Source: Virgibacillus halodenitrificans JCM 12304 | GTDB taxonomy: Bacteria; Bacillota; Bacilli; Bacillales; Amphibacillaceae | Reading direction: 5' to 3' | Length of the DNA stretch: 33,008 nucleotides | Assembly (NCBI RefSeq): GCF_001310895.1 | Contig: NZ_BAZS01000038.1 | Location: 1-33,008 of the forward strand | The notes under the pieces: generated by a model | The model's database searches: none | What the model was told of the DNA's origin: nothing | Seen by the model: only the letters and a program-made list of their open reading frames with translations | Shown: piece by piece, positions 6,970-15,947 of the stretch | Numbering within the stretch: the stretch's first letter is position 1 | How the letters are laid out: each line of letters starts with the position of its first letter | Position numbers and translations under genes: made by a program

Positions 6970-8015
6970 CTATTTTCCCTTTACGTATTCTTCTAAAGTA
7001 ATCTCTTTTGTCATGATCTCTTTTGCAGCTTCTTTACCTACAAAACGCAAATGCCAAGGCTCATACTGGTATTTTGTAATATTTTCCTTCCCTTTCGGAT
7101 AACGAATGATAAAACCGTATTCAGCTGCATGTTTTTTAATCCATTTTCCTTCATCTGTTTTACCAAATTCTATTGTTAGACCGTAATTTATATCAGGCTT
7201 GTTACATCCATAGTTAAGCCGGTTTGATGCTCACTTTCGCCTGGACGAGCACTGAATTTATTGGCAGCTTTTTCTCCGTGTTCATTGACGTTCGAGGCAA
7301 AAATAGAGTCCTGCCGCTCATAGGAACGATAACCTGATTGTGCAAATAAATCTAATCCTTCCTTATCTGCTGCAGCAAACATTTTTTCAAGAGCAGTAGC
7401 TGCAACCTGCCTCATTTGTTTTTTAGGTAAATCTTCTGTAAACGGAAAGCGAACGTTAGGTGTTACTAGATCCTTAGGAATGTAATCAGCTGGTAATGCA
7501 TGTTGCTTATTTACCAGTGCTAATTGATCGTAAGGGTTCTGCAAAACGGTTGCCCCGCCATTAGCTTTTTGTACATCCTTATTTTTTGCAAGAATTTTAT
7601 AAGCTTTGAAATCACCTTTATCTGTTGTAAGGAGCTTTTGAAGCGTCTTGCTTGTTTCTTTATCATATAAACCTGTGGCTTTTAACTCTTTAAATTGCAA
7701 TTGAAGGTCCGTCACGGCTAATGTAGTGTCCGTGTTATAGATACCATCTTCCTTTACATCATAACCAATTGATTGAAGGGCAAGTTGCAAACGGCGTACT
7801 GGTTCTCCTTTATCCTTCTTCTGTAGTTCTTCAGAGGGGGCTTTTACTTCCTTTTCGTTTTTCTCCGAATCTGTGTTGATATCTTTATTTGCAGGAGAAG
7901 ATTCTTCTGATGTATTTTCTTGCTGGGCTTCTTTTGATGTTTGCATGCTACAACCTGTAAATAATAGTAGCAATACCATCAAAATGGTAATAACCCTGCC
8001 TTTTCTTTTAAGCAT
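6970..8015 (-). pseudogene. D,D-carboxypeptidase lipoprotein (VanY/PG-binding), frameshifted late
   Basis: The protein starts with a lipoprotein signal ending LLLFTGC (Cys22 as lipidated residue), then an acidic low-complexity linker. A peptidoglycan-binding_1-like repeat follows (VRRLQLALQSIGYDVKEDG), then a VanY D-Ala-D-Ala carboxypeptidase domain with YRSYERQ and the zinc motif SEHQTGLTMD. The main frame stops at 7188. One extra base in the GG at 7196-7197 opens a second frame to a stop at 6970, restoring GKWIKKHAAEYGFIIRYPKG and the catalytic EPWHLRFVG. The deletion therefore separates the two halves of one active site. It is either a dead gene or a sequencing deletion. The expected role is trimming the terminal D-Ala of wall peptides outside the membrane. 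The start has AAGGAGAG upstream. Confidence 0.9.
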
Positions 8016-8187
8016 GATGTTTACTCTCCTTGGATAATGTTAAATTTTTTCTTCTGATTGACATCATTTATTTTCTCATATGTCGGGGTAGAACGGCAAC
8101 AAATAAATGAGTGGAAATGGCAAACTAACAGCTGCACAATAGGCAACTGCTCTTCATATCTATAATAAGAAGGGTGGGGGAAGTATA

Positions 8188-9381
8188 ATGGCTGGAGAAG
8201 TCGCTTCTATAAAAAAGAAGGATAAATTGGTTACTTCAATACTCTTTTGGTGTGCGCTAATTGTCGTGTCCAGTGTATATACAACCACTCCATTAATTGA
8301 TGTATTTTCAGATTACTTTTCAACAACCCGCACACATGCAGCCTGGACCAGCAGTTCATTTTCATTGTTTTATGCCATTGGATTTTTATTCTTTGGGCCC
8401 TTATCTGACAGATTTGGCCGGAAAAATATTATACTAACCGGGTTACTTGCGCTTGGGATTCTTACACCTCTGATTGGAATGACAGATCAATTGGAATGGG
8501 TTGTTGCACTTCGAGGAATACAGGGATTCTTTGCCGCAACCTTTGCACCAACCGCTTTAGCATATGCTTTTGAAATGTTTCCAAAACAAAAATTAGTGAC
8601 GGTTATTGGCTTTTTGAGTTTTGGTTATGTAACAGCTGGAATCTTTGGTCAGGTGCTTGCCGGCGGGATAAGTAACTACTTGGGTTGGCAATCTGTATTT
8701 GTGGTTTTTGGGTTATTTTATCTCATTACATTTGTTGTGGTACTACTATTTTTACCCCGTGATTATAAACGATTCAAATACAGTGGTTTAAAAAGATATC
8801 TATATCAAATTACTACACTTTTTAAATATAGAAATCTTGTGCTCTGCTACCTTATTACAATTACATTGCTGCTTACTTTTGTAGGAATGTATACAGTTTT
8901 GGGGAATTATTTAGGAAACGAGCCATTCCAGTTAACAGAAACAGAAATCTTATATATCAGAGCATTTGGTTTCATTGGAATGTTGCTTTCTCCATTAGCA
9001 GGGCGGCTTGTAAATACATTCGGACTAATAGCTATGTTAAAGTTTGGTTTATCATTATCATCAATCTGTTTAGTATTAATGGGGCTATCTTCGAGTCTCT
9101 ATATTATTATCATAACAAGCATATTGTTTGTTGGCGGAATCTCTTTACTCTTTCCGGTCATTATGCTTTTGATAGGAGAGTTTGGAGGAGAGCAAAGGGC
9201 GTTGGCATCCTCCTTATATGCTTTTATCCTTTTCATCGGAGCGACTGCCGGTCCACTTATTGCTGTTATTCTAATGAGCATAGGTAATTATATGATTACT
9301 TTTACTGTGCTTTCTTTTCTTCTGGCTATTGGCATACCCGCTTCGTTTTTTATTAAATATGAAAATGCCTCCTATTCCTAG
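8188..9381 (+). CDS. Major facilitator superfamily transporter
   Basis: This 397-residue membrane protein has twelve predicted helices. The MFS A-motif between helices 2 and 3 is clear (GPLSDRFGRKNI, about residues 71-82), followed by LRGIQGFFAATFAPTALAYAFEMFP. That stretch is typical of the drug/metabolite antiporter-1-like subgroup that includes YnfM-type exporters. Direction and substrate are not evident; efflux is the commoner role in this subgroup. The ATG at 8188 follows GGTGGGGG. It ends 64 bases before the oligopeptide-binding gene, but a promoter between them suggests separate transcription. Confidence 0.85.
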   Translation: MAGEVASIKKKDKLVTSILFWCALIVVSSVYTTTPLIDVFSDYFSTTRTHAAWTSSSFSLFYAIGFLFFGPLSDRFGRKNIILTGLLALGILTPLIGMTDQLEWVVALRGIQGFFAATFAPTALAYAFEMFPKQKLVTVIGFLSFGYVTAGIFGQVLAGGISNYLGWQSVFVVFGLFYLITFVVVLLFLPRDYKRFKYSGLKRYLYQITTLFKYRNLVLCYLITITLLLTFVGMYTVLGNYLGNEPFQLTETEILYIRAFGFIGMLLSPLAGRLVNTFGLIAMLKFGLSLSSICLVLMGLSSSLYIIIITSILFVGGISLLFPVIMLLIGEFGGEQRALASSLYAFILFIGATAGPLIAVILMSIGNYMITFTVLSFLLAIGIPASFFIKYENASYS

Positions 9382-9411
9382 TTGTCTTTTATTGTAGAAT
9401 AGTCTTATAAT
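9382..9411 (+). promoter_or_regulatory. Likely promoter of the oligopeptide-binding gene
   Basis: TTGTCT (9382-9387), 18 bases and a perfect TATAAT (9406-9411) lie 35 bases before the start at 9446. Confidence 0.5.
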
Positions 9412-9445
9412 AGGACTTGTTGATTAAAACATAGGGGGTAGAGAA

Positions 9446-11107
9446 ATGCAGTGGAATAAGGGGTTTTTACTATTTGTCCTTGGTCTCATTTTATTCATGA
9501 CAGCGTGTGGTGATACAGAGGATAAACAAGAAAAAGAAAGCAGTTCCTCTAACAAGGATGAGAAAGTTGTTAAAATAAGTGCTCCAGGTGAAATACCAGG
9601 AATTGATCCGGTAATGGCCGATAATGATTTCAGTTTTAATGTTATTAATCAGATAAATGAAGGCTTGTACCGATTAGACAAGGAAGGGAAACCACAGTTG
9701 GCTATCGCTGCAAAGGAGCCGGAAGTAAGTGAAGATAAAAAAGTTTATACATTTAAATTACGTGAGGATGCGCTATGGTCAGATGGGTCGCCGGTAACCG
9801 CCCATGACTTTGAATACGCCTGGAAGAAGGTAGTGGATCCAAAAACCGGAGCAGCATATGGCCCACAGTTGGAAGAGATCGTGTTAAATGCAACAGAGAT
9901 ATTAAAAGGCGATAAACCCGTCGATGATCTTGGTATTGAAGCTTTGGATGATCATACACTGAAAGTAACTTTGGAAAATGGTGTACCGTTTTTTAAAGAA
10001 CTACTCACGACGGCAACCTTTTTCCCACAGCCTCAAGAATATATTGAGGAGCAGGGAGAGAAGTATGCGACAGACAGTGACCATGCTCTCTACAACGGAC
10101 CTTTTGTTTTAGATGATTGGACAGGCACTGGAATGTCTTGGACGTATAAAAAGAACGAAAATTACTGGGATAAAGAAGCTGTTAATGTTGACCGTATTGA
10201 AGTAAATGTTGTTAAGGATGCAGAAACGGCTGTCAATCTTTATCAAAATGGACAGCTGGATCGTGTTAACTTAACAAGCGATAATGTGGAGCATTTTCAG
10301 GGAGAAGATGAATTCCATACGTTTTTAACTGGATCTACCAGCTATATTAAAATGAATCAGGGTAAGGATGGCGAAACAACTGATTTAGCTAACCTTCATA
10401 TTCGTAAGGCAATGAACATGGCAATTAATAAAGAGGTTATTGTTGAAGAACTTTTAGGTAATGGCTCTGTGGTAGCACATGGGAATGTTCCGAAGGGCTT
10501 GGCTGAAGACCCAGTAACAGGTGAAGACTTTAGAGAGCAAAATGGCGATCTTGTAGAATACAATGTAGAGAAGGCAAAGGAACATTGGAAAAAGGGATTA
10601 GAAGAGCTGGGGAAAGAGAAATTAGAATTTACATTAACGAGCTCTGATTCCGACTTTGCGAAAAGTCTATCGGAAAACTTGAAATATCAGTTGGAGAATA
10701 CATTGTCAGGATTAACAGTCAATCTGCGCCCACTAACTCCTAAGGCAAGCATTGCTGCGAACGTGGGTCAGGATTATGAAATGATTATTACAGGTTGGAG
10801 TGGAGACTATCAGGATCCGCTTACGTATTTAAATTTATTTATTACAAATAGCCCTGGAAACCATACAGGTTATTCTGATGAAACATATGATAAATTGGTG
10901 CTAGGCTCTAAATCAGAATTAGCAACAAAGCCAAAGGAACGCTGGGATGCACTTTTGAAGGCAGAACAACTATTAATAGAAGAAAGTGCCGTGCTAATTC
11001 CGCTATATCAAAATGGCACTGCATATTTGCAAAACGATAAAGTGAAGGATTTTATTACTTATCAAGTCAGTGCTGATAATTATAAATGGATGGATATTGA
11101 AGAATAG
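9446..11107 (+). CDS. Oligopeptide ABC transporter substrate-binding lipoprotein (OppA-like)
   Basis: This extracytoplasmic lipoprotein binds peptides for an ABC importer. The signal peptide ends LFMTAC with Cys21 as the lipidated residue. A Ser-rich linker follows, then a family 5 solute-binding domain: PGIDPVMADNDFSFNVINQINEGLYRL, LREDALWSDGSPVTAHDFEYAWKKVVDPKTGA, and YNGPFVLDDW. The 553-residue length is typical of OppA/DppE-type proteins. No permease or ATPase genes lie next to it, so it is an orphan receptor that probably works with a transporter encoded elsewhere. The start has GGGGGTAG upstream, and a strong terminator follows. Confidence 0.92.
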   Translation: MQWNKGFLLFVLGLILFMTACGDTEDKQEKESSSSNKDEKVVKISAPGEIPGIDPVMADNDFSFNVINQINEGLYRLDKEGKPQLAIAAKEPEVSEDKKVYTFKLREDALWSDGSPVTAHDFEYAWKKVVDPKTGAAYGPQLEEIVLNATEILKGDKPVDDLGIEALDDHTLKVTLENGVPFFKELLTTATFFPQPQEYIEEQGEKYATDSDHALYNGPFVLDDWTGTGMSWTYKKNENYWDKEAVNVDRIEVNVVKDAETAVNLYQNGQLDRVNLTSDNVEHFQGEDEFHTFLTGSTSYIKMNQGKDGETTDLANLHIRKAMNMAINKEVIVEELLGNGSVVAHGNVPKGLAEDPVTGEDFREQNGDLVEYNVEKAKEHWKKGLEELGKEKLEFTLTSSDSDFAKSLSENLKYQLENTLSGLTVNLRPLTPKASIAANVGQDYEMIITGWSGDYQDPLTYLNLFITNSPGNHTGYSDETYDKLVLGSKSELATKPKERWDALLKAEQLLIEESAVLIPLYQNGTAYLQNDKVKDFITYQVSADNYKWMDIEE

Positions 11108-11116
11108 TACGATGGG

Positions 11117-11154
11117 ATCACCTCTTTCAAAAAAAGAAAGAGGTGATTTTTTTT
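11117..11154 (+). terminator. Terminator of the oligopeptide-binding gene
   Basis: ATCACCTCTTTC and GAAAGAGGTGAT form a perfect 12-bp stem with a seven-A loop, followed by ten T including the last stem base. Confidence 0.95.
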
Positions 11155-11303
11155 GTTGCATGAGCCGAGTTTATGGTTTTCAAGTTTCCGTTGTTTTTTG
11201 ATCAAGTTCCCATTTAAAGGTGGTAGATATTTATCTGAGAAAATAGAAAGGTATTACACATAATTTCAATGTCCATTCATAGAATAGTATAGGAGGGACA
11301 GGC

Positions 11304-11795
11304 ATGGGATTATTTAAAGAGTTTCGACAATTTACAATGAGGGGCAGTGCCATAGATATGGGAGTCGGGATGGTGTTGGGAGCAGCGTTTAGTGGGTTTA
11401 TCGATTCGCTTGTTACTGATATTCTGCTACCACCTATTGGATTGCTATATTCAAAGATGAACTTTGAGAATTTGTATGTCAGTCTGGATGGAAGCAGCTA
11501 TCCATCCTTGTTAGCAGCAAAGGAAGCTGGTGCTGTTACGATTAACTATGGATTATTTATTACAGCTGTTGTACGATTTATTATTATTTTATTTGCTGTG
11601 TTTGTTGTCATCAGACAAATTAATCGTTGGAAAAAACCACATCAGCATCCGATAGACTCTATGATGAAGAAAGAATGTCCGTACTGTTGTATGCCAATCC
11701 CTATAAAGGCTTCTATTTGCCCAAATTGCTCTTCTACATTAGAAAAGGAGCCGGAAAGGCGGAAAAGTAAACCGCCACGGTGGAGAGTGAAATAG
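11304..11795 (+). CDS. mscL: Large-conductance mechanosensitive channel MscL with zinc-ribbon tail
   Basis: MscL releases solutes when the membrane is stretched by osmotic downshock. The N-terminal helix and TM1 match the family (LFKEFRQFTMRGSAIDMGVGMVLGAAF, residues 3-29). A periplasmic loop and TM2 (about 85-105) follow, then the positive RQINRW segment. At 163 residues it is longer than most MscL proteins. After TM2 it carries CPYC (125-128) and CPNC (139-142), a zinc-ribbon pair spaced by ten residues, in place of the usual amphipathic cytoplasmic helix bundle. The tail ends in basic residues. The start has AGGAGGGAC upstream. Confidence 0.9.
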   Translation: MGLFKEFRQFTMRGSAIDMGVGMVLGAAFSGFIDSLVTDILLPPIGLLYSKMNFENLYVSLDGSSYPSLLAAKEAGAVTINYGLFITAVVRFIIILFAVFVVIRQINRWKKPHQHPIDSMMKKECPYCCMPIPIKASICPNCSSTLEKEPERRKSKPPRWRVK

Positions 11796-11869
11796 TTGAT
11801 AGTCTGGTAAGTTGGCAGTTTCCTTCTTGTTCCATTATAATAGATGGAAATAAAGAAAGGATGTGGAAA

Positions 11870-12774
11870 ATGGTATATAAGATCAGGTCTGTGCCTGCTG
11901 AGTTATGTATATGGAACTCCTTGCTTAAAAGAATGAAGCTCCATCCGAATGATAAACAATATTATTCAAATTTAACAAGAGGGTATGAGGGGGAAGTGCA
12001 ATTTGATGCCTTAACTGAAAAATTGAATTGTGATTGTTATTTACTTCAAGACCTCTTACTTCAAACTAATAATACCACTTTTCAAATAGATTCTTTACTC
12101 ATAACGGGTAATCAACTATATATCTTTGAAGTAAAGAATTATGAAGGTGACTATCATTATGAACAAGACAAATTCTTTAAGAAGCCTCAGTATGAAATTA
12201 ATAACCCACTTCACCAGATAGGAGGAGTGAATCGTTACTCCGACAGCTACTCTTCAAACATGGAATCAACCTTCAAATTAAAGCCTTCGTTGTTTTTATT
12301 AACCCCGAGTTCACCTTGTATCAAGTACCTCAAGATAACAGAATTATTCTTCCCACTCAACTTAACCGTCTCATTAAACAATTAAATGCATCCTCCTCCA
12401 AACTAACTAAGCAGCATAAGAACCTTGCTAATAAGTTAATTTCCCTTCACTTAGAAGAATCTCCTTTTTCACAGTTGCCATCCTACACTTATGAAACGTT
12501 GAGAAAAGGAATGATCTGCTGTAAGTGTAGTTCGTTTACACTATGTGTAGAGGGTAAAGAGGTCGTCTGCATCACCTGTCAACAGCGTGAAACAATTATT
12601 ACATCTGTTCTGCGTAGTGTTGAAGAGTTTCGTCTTCTGTTTCCAGAATGCAAAATAACAACACGTCTTATTCACGAGTGGTGTGGTGTAATAGAATCTA
12701 AAAAAAGAATCAGTAGGATACTGGATAAGCATTTCGTGAAAGTCGGAGTGAAGCGTTGGGTTTATTATAAATAA
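11870..12774 (+). pseudogene. NERD-domain protein with zinc ribbon, frameshifted in the middle
   Basis: The first part (from 11870) carries the NERD motif: RGYEGEVQFDAL, then FQIDSLLI and FEVKNYEGDY, typical of nuclease-related domain proteins of Bacillales. The frame breaks at 12280-12282. Adding one A to that AAA run joins it to the second frame, restoring LKAFVVFINPEFTLYQVP and running to 12774. The C-terminal part holds a CCKC...CITC zinc ribbon and a short basic region (ITTRLIHEWCG). NERD domains are predicted endonuclease-like DNA-processing modules; the cellular role is unknown. The start at 11870 has AAAGAAAGG upstream; 11861 is an alternative. The gene is either inactivated or has a sequencing deletion. 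Confidence 0.8.
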
Positions 12775-12822
12775 AATAAACATATTTGCTGAAAGATGGA
12801 CTTGTATTTCTTACAGAGAGGT

Positions 12823-13057
12823 TCTAATGGACAAAATCCCCCCAAGTAGCGTGGAAACTGTCTAATAGAGCCGCTCTAATGGACAAAAGTCGCACAAGAA
12901 GCGAAGAAACTGTCTAATAGGATCACTCTAATGGACAAAAGCCGCCCAAGAAGCGAGGAAACTGTCTAATAGAGCCGCTCTAATGGACAAAAGCACCTCA
13001 AGAAGTAAGAAACTGTCTAATAGAGCCACTCTAAGTGACAAAAACACCTTACGAAGA
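12823..13057. repeat. Tandem hairpin array with a 52-bp period (4 units plus a degenerate fifth)
   Basis: Units begin with TCTAATGGACAAAA at 12823, 12875, 12927 and 12979, then a degenerate copy at 13030 (spacing 52, 52, 52, 51). Each junction forms a 27-base hairpin: TGTCTAATAGAG, a three-base loop, then CTCTAATGGACA. Eleven of 12 positions pair, one as G-U. The hairpins lie at 12859-12885, 12911-12937, 12963-12989 and 13014-13040. The 25-base linkers are nearly identical to each other. The array fills the gap between the convergent NERD and pepT genes. No coding potential is credible, and 52 is not a multiple of three. Confidence 0.85.
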
Positions 13058-13118
13058 GATGCTTTTATAAAATACAGAACCTGTCATTCAGGCGAAATGC
13101 GTGATTTTTTCCACTGTG

Positions 13119-14357
13119 TTATTGGTCGCTTTGCTTTGCAAAGAGTTCACAGATTTCAACGATGACCTGAGTTGCTTTTTCCATATTATCAACGGAGACG
13201 TACTCATATTTGCCATGGAAGTTTTCTCCTCCGGTAAAGATATTTGGCGTAGGTAATCCCATGTAAGATAACTGTGATCCATCCGTTCCTCCGCGGATAG
13301 GCTGTACGATAGGTTTAATATTAAGATTCTCCATAGCCTGATAGGCGATGTCCACGACTTCTTTCACCGGTTCAATCTTCTCGCGCATATTATAATATTC
13401 ATCTGTTATTTTTAATTCAACTTGCACAGCTTTATACTCTTTTCTAATCTGATCTACTAACTTTTCAACCATAGACTTTCTTTCAGCAAATTTATCTCTA
13501 TCAAAATCTCTTATAATGTAATTTACTTCTGCTCTTTCAACATCACCTTCCATAGAAATCAGATGGTAGAATCCTTCCAGTTGTTCCGTATGCTCTGGCG
13601 TTTCTTGTTCGGGGAATTTATTAATAAATGCTGCAGCTATTCTTGCAGCGTTTACCAGCTTATTTTTCGCCGTGCCAGGATGAACGCTGTTCCCGGTAAA
13701 AGTAATGCGTGCGTCCGCGGCATTAAAGCTTTCATATTGCAATTCACCTAGTGGTCCCCCATCCACCGTATAAGCATATTCAGCATTAAAACGGTCGACA
13801 TCAAATTTATGTGGTCCACGGCCTATTTCCTCATCCGGTGTAAAAGCAATCCGAATTTCCCCATGCTGAATTTCCGGATGATTAATTAAATAAGCCATCG
13901 CTGTCATAATTTCCGTAATCCCTGCTTTATTGTCTGCTCCAAGCAATGTAGTGCCGTCTGTGGTAATTAATGTGTGTCCCTTGTATGCAGATAGTTCAGG
14001 GAATTTCTCCGTTGATAAAGTAATGTTTAATTCTTCATTAAGAGTAATATCTTTACCATTATAATTCTCAATAAGTTGAGGATTTACATTTCTGCCAGTA
14101 AAGTCAGTGGCTGTGTCCATGTGGGCAAGAAATCCGATGGTGGGGATATCCTTATCTGTATTGGCTGGCAATGTTGCCATGACATAAGCATGCTCATCGA
14201 CAGAGACATCTTCCATGCCGATTTCTTTTAATTCGTTAACAAGTAAATCAGCTAATATAAATTGCCCATCTGTTGATGGTGTAGCTTCAATTTGTTCATT
14301 CGATTGTGTATCAATTTTTACGTATGTAGTAAAACGTTCCACTAATTCTTGTTTCAT
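13119..14357 (-). CDS. pepT: Peptidase T (tripeptide aminopeptidase)
   Basis: This cytoplasmic M20B zinc peptidase removes the N-terminal residue of tripeptides. Its family motifs are clear: [12 protein letters not shown] (zinc His and Asp), [15 protein letters not shown] (bridging Asp), [10 protein letters not shown] (catalytic and zinc Glu), and [33 protein letters not shown] near the end with the last zinc histidine. The length of about 412 residues is normal. Two start codons are close: the ATG at 14363 is only four bases from AGGAG, while 14357 lies ten bases away and matches the usual family N-terminus, so it is preferred. It is divergent from the sulfurtransferase and convergent with the NERD gene. 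Confidence 0.95.
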   Translation of the reverse strand: MKQELVERFTTYVKIDTQSNEQIEATPSTDGQFILADLLVNELKEIGMEDVSVDEHAYVMATLPANTDKDIPTIGFLAHMDTATDFTGRNVNPQLIENYNGKDITLNEELNITLSTEKFPELSAYKGHTLITTDGTTLLGADNKAGITEIMTAMAYLINHPEIQHGEIRIAFTPDEEIGRGPHKFDVDRFNAEYAYTVDGGPLGELQYESFNAADARITFTGNSVHPGTAKNKLVNAARIAAAFINKFPEQETPEHTEQLEGFYHLISMEGDVERAEVNYIIRDFDRDKFAERKSMVEKLVDQIRKEYKAVQVELKITDEYYNMREKIEPVKEVVDIAYQAMENLNIKPIVQPIRGGTDGSQLSYMGLPTPNIFTGGENFHGKYEYVSVDNMEKATQVIVEICELFAKQSDQ

Positions 14358-14487
14358 CTCCATTCATCTCCTGTTCATATTAGTTGAATATTAGTATAAT
14401 TATACAGTAAATAGAAAGTTATACGAAAATAATTCATCAAGTGTAAAAGCACAGAAAAGTAACAACCATTATTATTGGAGGGATAAC

Positions 14488-15330
14488 ATGTCATATTTAA
14501 TCAGTGTCAACAGATTAAAGAGTCGCTTGGAAAATAATCAGGATAATACGGTGCTTGTTGATGTGAGGTTCCAGTTAGGTGATCCCCAGGCTGGTAGGAA
14601 GGCTTATTTAGAAGAACATATTCCGGGAGCAGTTTATATGGACTTGGAAAAAGATTTATCAGGAAAAAAGGAGAAACACGGGGGTAGTCATCCGCTTCCT
14701 GATATTGATATGTTGGCCGCAAAGATTAGTAATATTGGAATCGATCATGATACAACAGTTGTAGTTTATGACAAGGAAAATGATATGTTCGCCGCACGGT
14801 TCTGGTGGCTTCTCCATTATATGGGGCACAAAAAGGTTTATGTACTTGAAGGTGGATATGATTGTTGGAAAAAAGAGGGGAATGAAACAACTTCAGAAAT
14901 TCCACAGCTACAAAAAAAGCATTTTTTTCCTTCCGTACGTGAAGATGAGAAAGTAAATATAGAAACGGTAAAACAGAAATTAACAAATGAAAACACGATA
15001 GTAATCGACTCAAGAGCGAAGGAACGTTATTTAGGTAAGACTGAGCCTATGTATGCAAAGGCTGGTCATATCCCAGGAGCTAAGAATTTCTTTTGGAAAG
15101 AACTGATAAAAGACAATCAAACCTGGAAGAAAGGGGAGGAGCTGGCAGAGCATTTCAAATCCCTTCCTAAAAATAAAGAAATTATTGTATCATGTGGTTC
15201 CGGTGTGTCAGCATGCCCAAATATTTTAGCATTAAAGTCAGCAGGCTACAGCAATGTAAAACTGTATCCGGGAAGCTTTAGTGACTGGATTTCTTATGAA
15301 GAAAATCCTGTGGAGACGAAGGATGAGTAA
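14488..15330 (+). CDS. Sulfurtransferase, two rhodanese domains (SseA-like)
   Basis: The enzyme moves sulfur from thiosulfate or 3-mercaptopyruvate to an acceptor. Two tandem rhodanese domains are visible: an inactive N-terminal one with VDVRFQLGDPQAGRKAYLEEHIPGAVYMDLEKDL, and a catalytic C-terminal one with IDSRAKERYLG, AGHIPGAKNF and the active-site loop CGSGVSAC (Cys236). The CGSGV loop favours 3-mercaptopyruvate sulfurtransferase over thiosulfate rhodanese. Length is 280 residues. The start has GGAGG upstream. Its stop overlaps the start of the DNA glycosylase by eight bases, so the two are translationally coupled. Confidence 0.9.
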   Translation: MSYLISVNRLKSRLENNQDNTVLVDVRFQLGDPQAGRKAYLEEHIPGAVYMDLEKDLSGKKEKHGGSHPLPDIDMLAAKISNIGIDHDTTVVVYDKENDMFAARFWWLLHYMGHKKVYVLEGGYDCWKKEGNETTSEIPQLQKKHFFPSVREDEKVNIETVKQKLTNENTIVIDSRAKERYLGKTEPMYAKAGHIPGAKNFFWKELIKDNQTWKKGEELAEHFKSLPKNKEIIVSCGSGVSACPNILALKSAGYSNVKLYPGSFSDWISYEENPVETKDE

Positions 15331-15895
15331 AATGCCAATGAATAGATGTAAATGGGTGACAGAGGACCCTCTATATATTCGATATCATGATGAAGAGTGG
15401 GGAAGGCCGACACATGATGAACGAGAATTATTTGAGATGCTTTGTTTAGAAGGGGCCCAAGCTGGTTTAAGCTGGATTACCATCTTGCGCCGAAGGGAAA
15501 ATTACCGGCAAGCTTTTGCTTATTTTGATCCGGAAAAGGTAAGTCGTTTTTCGGAAGAGAAGGTAGAAAGACTGCTGCAAGATAAAGGAATTATACGCAA
15601 CAAACTTAAAGTGCGAGCTTTTATTGAGAATGCAAAAGCCTTTTTAGAGGTACAGATGGAGTTCGGCAGTTTTGATAAATATATATGGAGCTTCGTTGGG
15701 GGAGAGCCAATAAAAAATAATTGGCAAAAGCATGAAGATGTGCCTGCTTATACAGAAGAATCAGAACGAATGAGCAAGGATCTAAAGAAAAGAGGTTTTA
15801 AATTCGTTGGTCCGACAATCTGCTATGCATTTATGCAGGCAACGGGTATGGTAAATGACCATACTGCAGATTGTTTTCTATATCAAAAGGAATAG
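15323..15895 (+). CDS. tag: DNA-3-methyladenine glycosylase I
   Basis: This base-excision repair enzyme removes 3-methyladenine from DNA. It has the TagI opening NRCKWVTEDPLYIRYHDEEWG and the core LCLEGAQAGLSWITILRRRENYRQAF. The four zinc-snap residues are Cys9, His22, His180 and Cys184. Their spacing (13, 158, 4) equals that of the well-studied E. coli protein (Cys4, His17, His175, Cys179). Length is 190 residues with the chosen ATG, which overlaps the end of the sulfurtransferase gene. An in-frame extension to 15281 exists but lies inside the upstream gene. It shares its terminator hairpin with the convergent bioB. Confidence 0.93.
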   Translation: MSKMPMNRCKWVTEDPLYIRYHDEEWGRPTHDERELFEMLCLEGAQAGLSWITILRRRENYRQAFAYFDPEKVSRFSEEKVERLLQDKGIIRNKLKVRAFIENAKAFLEVQMEFGSFDKYIWSFVGGEPIKNNWQKHEDVPAYTEESERMSKDLKKRGFKFVGPTICYAFMQATGMVNDHTADCFLYQKE

Positions 15896-15923
15896 CAGCT
15901 TCACCCGAAGCGGCTATTCCTTT
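15889..15923. terminator. Bidirectional hairpin between tag and bioB
   Basis: GGAATAGC pairs with GCTATTCC and, inside it, GCTTC with GAAGC around a four-base loop (15889-15920), with a single A-G mismatch. It contains the tag stop codon. A short T run follows on the plus strand. Confidence 0.7.
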
Positions 15924-15947
15924 ACCAAAATAGATAATTATTCTTCG

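Noticed and set aside
12823-13057. CRISPR array with 27-base repeats and 25-base spacers
   Set aside because: The would-be spacers are nearly identical to each other, the repeats are almost fully palindromic, only four units exist and no cas gene is nearby.
12983-13165. 60-codon frame within the hairpin array
   Set aside because: It is created by the repeat sequence and runs into the pepT 3' end; no ribosome binding site.
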